A stretch of DNA of 8,045 nucleotides from Paracoccaceae bacterium (GTDB taxonomy: Bacteria > Pseudomonadota > Alphaproteobacteria > Rhodobacterales > Rhodobacteraceae): positions 1-8,045 of the forward strand of contig JAFGVZ010000071.1 of NCBI GenBank assembly GCA_016937725.1. The letters are read 5' to 3'. Shown here in pieces: positions 5,215-8,045 of the stretch. The notes beneath the pieces were generated by a model that searched no databases, was not told where the DNA came from, and saw only the letters and a program-made list of their open reading frames with translations. Each line of letters begins with the position of its first letter. The first letter of the stretch is position 1. The translations under genes were made by a program, and so were the position numbers.

Positions 5215-5720
5215 CCCGGTTTGACATGGTGCTGACCCGCCAAGGGCTGCGCTTCATGGGGCGGATTTACCCCTGCACCGTCGGGCGCGGTGGTGTGCGT
5301 GCTGATAAACGTGAAGGGGACGGGGCAACGCCCGTGGGCAACCATCGGCTGGTCGGTATGCTCTACCGTCCCGACCGCATGGCGCGGCCTGCCGATTGGG
5401 CATTGCCCATCCGCCCGCGTGACCTGTGGTCGGATGATCTGACGCACGAAGATTATAACCTCATGGTGCGCGCACCCTACCCGCACAGCCATGAACACTT
5501 GCGCCGCGCCGACCCGATGTATGATCTGGTCGTAATCACCGATTGGAACTGGCCACGCGCCGAACGCGGTCGCGGCTCTGCCATCTTTATCCACCAATGG
5601 CGCGGGCCGGGGCGGCCCACGGCTGGCTGCATCGGCTTGTCGCGCGCGGACCTGCGCGCCATCGCGCCACGTATCCGCTACCAAACCCGGTTGATCGTGC
5701 CCGAAACGCTGGCCGACTAG
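5211..5720 (+). CDS. YkuD-type L,D-transpeptidase-fold protein without signal peptide
   Basis: A 169-residue protein with an L,D-transpeptidase catalytic signature: IFIHQW (125-130) with His128, then PTAGCIGLS (136-144) with nucleophile Cys140. Family members cross-link peptidoglycan or attach proteins to it by acting on meso-diaminopimelate stem peptides. Two features are unusual. There is no signal peptide or membrane segment at the N terminus (MTRFDMVLTRQGLRFMGRIY). The common [S/T]xGCxR motif has Gly in place of Arg. The start ATG overlaps the ribA stop by four bases (ATGA), so translation is coupled to ribA, although no functional link to riboflavin synthesis is known to me. It could act in the cytoplasm on recycled muropeptides or be a divergent hydrolase. 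The fold is well supported; the reaction is uncertain. Confidence 0.8.
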   Translation: MTRFDMVLTRQGLRFMGRIYPCTVGRGGVRADKREGDGATPVGNHRLVGMLYRPDRMARPADWALPIRPRDLWSDDLTHEDYNLMVRAPYPHSHEHLRRADPMYDLVVITDWNWPRAERGRGSAIFIHQWRGPGRPTAGCIGLSRADLRAIAPRIRYQTRLIVPETLAD

Positions 5721-5741
5721 GCCGTTGTCATCAAACCTTCA

Positions 5742-5779
5742 TTGGACCTGCAAGAATATTTCTATTAATCGGGAAATAT
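5742..5779 (+). promoter_or_regulatory. Candidate arsenic operon promoter and ArsR operator
   Basis: An AT-rich patch in GC-rich surroundings holds a perfect 7-bp inverted repeat, ATATTTC (5756-5762) and GAAATAT (5773-5779), with a 10-base spacer. TATTAA (5763-5768), a possible -10 element, lies in the spacer, with a weak -35-like TTGGAC at 5742-5747. The right arm covers the first bases of the arsRC start codon. A dimeric ArsR-type repressor bound here would block both polymerase and ribosome access. If this -10 is real, the mRNA would begin within a few bases of the ATG. The inverted repeat is certain; its role is inference. Confidence 0.5.
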
Positions 5780-6617
5780 GGAACAGATTGATGCGATTCG
5801 TGCCTTTGCAACCCTCGGCCAGACCGGCCGTCTGTCGGTCTTCCGCTTGCTCATGCGCTTTGCCCCTCAAGGCGTGCGCCCGACAGAGATTGCGCAATCC
5901 CTTAGTCTGAAACCCAACACGCTGTCGCATTACCTGTCCGACCTTACCGCTTGCGGGCTGGTCACGCAGCGCCGCGAAGGCCGCTCGCTTTACTACGCGG
6001 TCGATATTGGCCACGCCCGCGCTCTGATTGACTATCTTGCGCTCGATCTGGGGCGCGCGCGTCCCGACCTTCTTCCCCATCTGCAAAGGACCACCCCCAT
6101 GTCCAAATCCGCCTTCAACGTGCTCTTCATCTGCTCGGGCAATTCCGCCCGCTCCATTTTTGCCGAAGCGCTCATGCGCGATCTGGGCAAGGGCAATTTC
6201 ACCGCCTATTCGGCAGGCTTGCATCCCAATTCGCAGCTCAACCCTTTCGCGCTCGAAGTCTTGGCGCGCAATGGGCATGCGACTGAGGGCATGCGCTCCA
6301 AGCATATCTCGGAATTCCAGACGCCCGACGCGCCGGTCATGGATTTTGTCTTCACCGTCTGCGACACCTCTGCCGCAGAGGAATGCCCGCCATGGCCCGG
6401 CCAACCGATGACGGGCCATTGGGGCCTGCCTGACCCGGTCAAGGCCACCGGCACCGATGCAGAAAAAGCGCTGGTTTTTGCCCGCACCTATGGCGCGCTG
6501 CGCCGCCGGATCGCGGCCTTCGCAGAACTGCCCTTCGAAAGCCTGTCACGGCTGTCGCTGCAACAACGCATCGACCAGATCGGGACAGACGCAGACGCGA
6601 AAGATAGTGCCCAATGA
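5778..6617 (+). CDS. ArsR repressor - ArsC arsenate reductase fusion protein
   Basis: A 279-residue two-domain protein. Residues 1-100 form an ArsR-family winged helix, with RPTEIAQSLSLKPNTLSHYL as the helix-turn-helix and GRSLYYAV as the wing. Residues 112-250 form a low-molecular-weight-phosphatase-type arsenate reductase of the thioredoxin-coupled class. It has P-loop CSGNSAR with Cys119, the redox pair Cys195 and Cys203 (TVCDTSAAEECP, compare Cys82/Cys89 of plasmid pI258 ArsC) and Asp219 in GLPDP. The enzyme should turn arsenate into arsenite using thioredoxin. The ArsR half lacks the ELCVCDL arsenite site of E. coli ArsR; its only cysteine is Cys59. The start at 5778 lies within the likely operator and has a weak ribosome binding site. 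An internal start (6099) could give ArsC alone. ArsR-ArsC fusions are known, for example arsRC in Leptospirillum. The stop overlaps the GAPDH start (ATGA). Confidence 0.9.
   Translation: MEQIDAIRAFATLGQTGRLSVFRLLMRFAPQGVRPTEIAQSLSLKPNTLSHYLSDLTACGLVTQRREGRSLYYAVDIGHARALIDYLALDLGRARPDLLPHLQRTTPMSKSAFNVLFICSGNSARSIFAEALMRDLGKGNFTAYSAGLHPNSQLNPFALEVLARNGHATEGMRSKHISEFQTPDAPVMDFVFTVCDTSAAEECPPWPGQPMTGHWGLPDPVKATGTDAEKALVFARTYGALRRRIAAFAELPFESLSRLSLQQRIDQIGTDADAKDSAQ
6085..6101 (+). promoter_or_regulatory. Internal ribosome binding site and in-frame ATG for free ArsC
   Basis: AAAGGA (6085-6090) lies 8 bases before an in-frame ATG (6099-6101), codon 108 of the fusion. Translation there would begin MSKSAFNVLFICSGNSAR, exactly where a normal stand-alone ArsC starts, and give a 172-residue protein. 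This site is better than the one before the full-length start. Confidence 0.55.
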
Positions 6618-7624
6618 CCCGCATTGCCCTGAATGGCCTTGGCCGCATCGGCAAACTTGCGTTGCGCGACCTTATCGATACAGGCGCAGGCGGGCAAATT
6701 GTCCTGATCAACGACCCGGTAGGCGATGCCGAACAACATGCGCTGCTGATGGAATTCGACAGTGTTCATGGCCGCTGGCCGACCCCGGTTAGCCATAGCG
6801 CGGACAGCCTGACCTTGGGCGACCAGACCATCCGTCTGACGCACGAGAAAGCCATCGACGCCCTGCCACTGGCCGAACTGGATGTCGATCTGGTCATCGA
6901 CTGCACCGGCGTCTTCAAGACCGAGGCAAAACTTGCCCCCTACTTCGCGGCCGGGGTCAAGAAAGTTGTCGTCAGCGCACCCGTCAAGGATGGCGGCGCG
7001 CTCAACCTTGTCTACGGCGTGAACCATCACCTCTATGACGCAGAACAGCACCGCATCATCACGGCGGCAAGCTGCACCACCAATTGCTTGGCCCCTGTGG
7101 TCAAGGTCATCCACGAATCGCTCGGCATCCGGCATGGGTCGATCACCACCATCCATGACGTGACCAACACGCAAACTATGGTCGACCGCCCGGCCAAGGA
7201 CATGCGGCGCGCGCGCTCGGCGCTCACGAACCTCATTCCGACCACAACGGGCAGCGCCACCGCGATCACGCTGATCTATCCCGAACTGAAAGGGCGGCTG
7301 AACGGCCACGCCGTTCGCGTGCCGCTTCTGAACGCGTCCCTCACTGATTGCGTTTTCGAGGTGGAGCGTGAAACCACGGTGGAAGAGGTGAACGCCCTTC
7401 TCAAATCCGCCGCCGATGGCCCGCTACATGGCATTCTGGGCTATGAGGACCGGCCCCTCGTCTCGTCCGACTACCTGAATGACCCGCGCTCCTCGATCAT
7501 CGACGCGCTCTCGACCATGGTGGTGAACGGCACGCAGGTAAAGATCTACGCTTGGTATGACAATGAATGGGGCTATGCCTGCCGCCTGAGTGACATCACC
7601 CGCATGGTCGCCCAAAGTCTCTGA
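6614..7624 (+). CDS. ArsJ-associated glyceraldehyde-3-phosphate dehydrogenase
   Basis: A 336-residue type I GAPDH. The NAD-binding fold starts with NGLGRIGK (7-14), and Asp34 in INDP indicates NAD preference. The catalytic segment is ASCTTNC with Cys154, and His181 is the general base. The C terminus carries the conserved YDNEWGY. Some positions differ from glycolytic enzymes, for example HDVT for HAYT and RVPLLNASLTD for RVPTPNVSVVD. The gene sits between an arsenic repressor/reductase gene, with an ATGA overlap, and arsJ. From established work on ars operons, such a GAPDH uses arsenate in place of phosphate to form 1-arseno-3-phosphoglycerate, which ArsJ exports. It is therefore most likely a dedicated arsenic-detoxification isozyme rather than the glycolytic enzyme, by context. 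It acts in the cytoplasm. Confidence 0.93.
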   Translation: MTRIALNGLGRIGKLALRDLIDTGAGGQIVLINDPVGDAEQHALLMEFDSVHGRWPTPVSHSADSLTLGDQTIRLTHEKAIDALPLAELDVDLVIDCTGVFKTEAKLAPYFAAGVKKVVVSAPVKDGGALNLVYGVNHHLYDAEQHRIITAASCTTNCLAPVVKVIHESLGIRHGSITTIHDVTNTQTMVDRPAKDMRRARSALTNLIPTTTGSATAITLIYPELKGRLNGHAVRVPLLNASLTDCVFEVERETTVEEVNALLKSAADGPLHGILGYEDRPLVSSDYLNDPRSSIIDALSTMVVNGTQVKIYAWYDNEWGYACRLSDITRMVAQSL

Positions 7625-7638
7625 CCCCTTCATCCTTG

Positions 7639-7690
7639 CAAAAATATCCTGGGGGAGTCGCGGCACCGCCGCGACGGGGGCAAAGCCCCC
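7639..7690. repeat. Two-hairpin intergenic element between GAPDH and arsJ
   Basis: After the lead CAAAAATATCCTGGGGG (7639-7655) come two adjacent perfect hairpins. The first is GTCGCGGC-ACC-GCCGCGAC (7657-7675); the second is GGGGGC-AAA-GCCCCC (7676-7690). No U-run follows, so it is not a classic terminator. The layout resembles a repetitive palindromic element that I recall from many Rhodobacteraceae intergenic regions. Lying inside an operon, it may slow mRNA decay or lower expression of arsJ relative to the upstream genes. Confidence 0.6.
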
Positions 7691-7716
7691 TGCCCCACTC
7701 ACCAAAGGTGCGCGAT

Positions 7717-8045
7717 ATGACCAGTCCGAACCCGCTCCGCGCCTATGCCGCCGTCACGGCCGCGTATTGGGCCTTCATGCTGTCTGACGGCGCGTTGCGC
7801 ATGTTGGTGCTGCTGCATTTCAACGGGCTGGGGTTTTCGCCAGTGCAGCTTGCATGGCTGTTTTTGCTCTACGAAGTCGCGGGCATCGTCACCAACCTGG
7901 CCGCAGGCTGGCTTGCAGCGCGGTTCGGGCTGGCGGCGACGCTCTATGCAGGCTTGGGCTTGCAGATCGTGGCGCTTGCCGCGCTGGCGCAACTAGACCC
8001 GAATTGGACCATTACCCTGTCGGTCATCTTCGTCATGCTGGTGCA
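7717..8045 (+). CDS. arsJ: ArsJ organoarsenical efflux transporter, N-terminal part (partial)
   Basis: The frame is open from ATG at 7717 to the window end, giving 109 complete codons of a major-facilitator-type membrane protein. The N terminus AYWAFMLSDGALRMLVLLHF, followed by a helix with LYEVAGIVTNLAAGWLAARF, matches what I know of ArsJ. ArsJ exports 1-arseno-3-phosphoglycerate, which then breaks down outside to arsenate. About three membrane helices are visible (roughly residues 12-34, 42-66 and 72-90), and a fourth begins at the edge. AAAGGTG (7704-7710) serves as ribosome binding site. The gene is 92 bp downstream of the GAPDH gene in the same direction, the usual pairing for ArsJ. The rest lies outside the window, so integrity cannot be judged. 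Confidence 0.88.
   Translation, partial: MTSPNPLRAYAAVTAAYWAFMLSDGALRMLVLLHFNGLGFSPVQLAWLFLLYEVAGIVTNLAAGWLAARFGLAATLYAGLGLQIVALAALAQLDPNWTITLSVIFVMLV

Noticed and set aside
6488..7309. 273-codon minus-strand frame opposite GAPDH
   Set aside because: Shadow of a highly conserved gene; no plausible start signal or domain.

Overview
The window looks like chromosomal DNA of an alphaproteobacterium, most likely family Rhodobacteraceae. The DNA is GC-rich and tightly packed, with many 1-20 bp gene junctions. It has a CenR-type response regulator whose 3' region carries a SorX-like small RNA, a RibA with a Rhodobacterales-style N-terminal extension, and a GC-hairpin intergenic element of a kind common in this family. 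The taxonomic call is inference from gene content; no search was run.

Left part (1-1871). The last 39 codons of a Fur-family metalloregulator converge on a minus-strand operon, sharing the bases CTAG. Read right to left, the operon encodes a secreted EF-hand protein, an ECF sigma factor, a small single-pass membrane protein in the anti-sigma position, and a membrane-anchored CpxP/CnrX-like periplasmic protein. It has the logic of a cell-envelope signalling unit (CnrYXH-like) headed by a calcium-binding-type protein. An ECF-style promoter candidate (GGAACT-N15-TCAATA) lies upstream of the EF-hand gene, which suggests autoregulation.

Middle (1872-5720). A divergent intergenic region with a 19-bp imperfect palindrome precedes a DUF983 membrane protein and a NUDT19-like Nudix hydrolase, which overlap by 17 bp. 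On the minus strand follows the response regulator (probable CenR). Its 3' flank folds as a small RNA with two CCUCC-type motifs and a strong intrinsic terminator; gene position and architecture point to SorX. Divergent from it is ribA, GTP cyclohydrolase II with an intact catalytic domain behind a degenerate, shortened DHBP-synthase-like domain. It is coupled by ATGA to a YkuD-type L,D-transpeptidase-fold protein without a signal peptide.

Right part (5721-8045). An arsenic operon opens with an AT-rich operator/promoter. Its first gene is a fusion of an ArsR repressor and a thioredoxin-type ArsC arsenate reductase, which also holds an in-frame internal ribosome binding site and ATG able to give free ArsC. 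A GAPDH gene follows with an ATGA overlap. After a two-hairpin intergenic element comes the start of arsJ, cut by the window end. GAPDH plus ArsJ is the known route that makes 1-arseno-3-phosphoglycerate from arsenate and exports it. The operon therefore appears to combine arsenate sensing, arsenate reduction and organoarsenical export.

No tRNA, rRNA, CRISPR array, insertion sequence or integrase was seen. The most notable items are the ArsR-ArsC fusion with its internal start, the SorX-like RNA, the EF-hand/ECF module, and the degenerate RibB domain on RibA.
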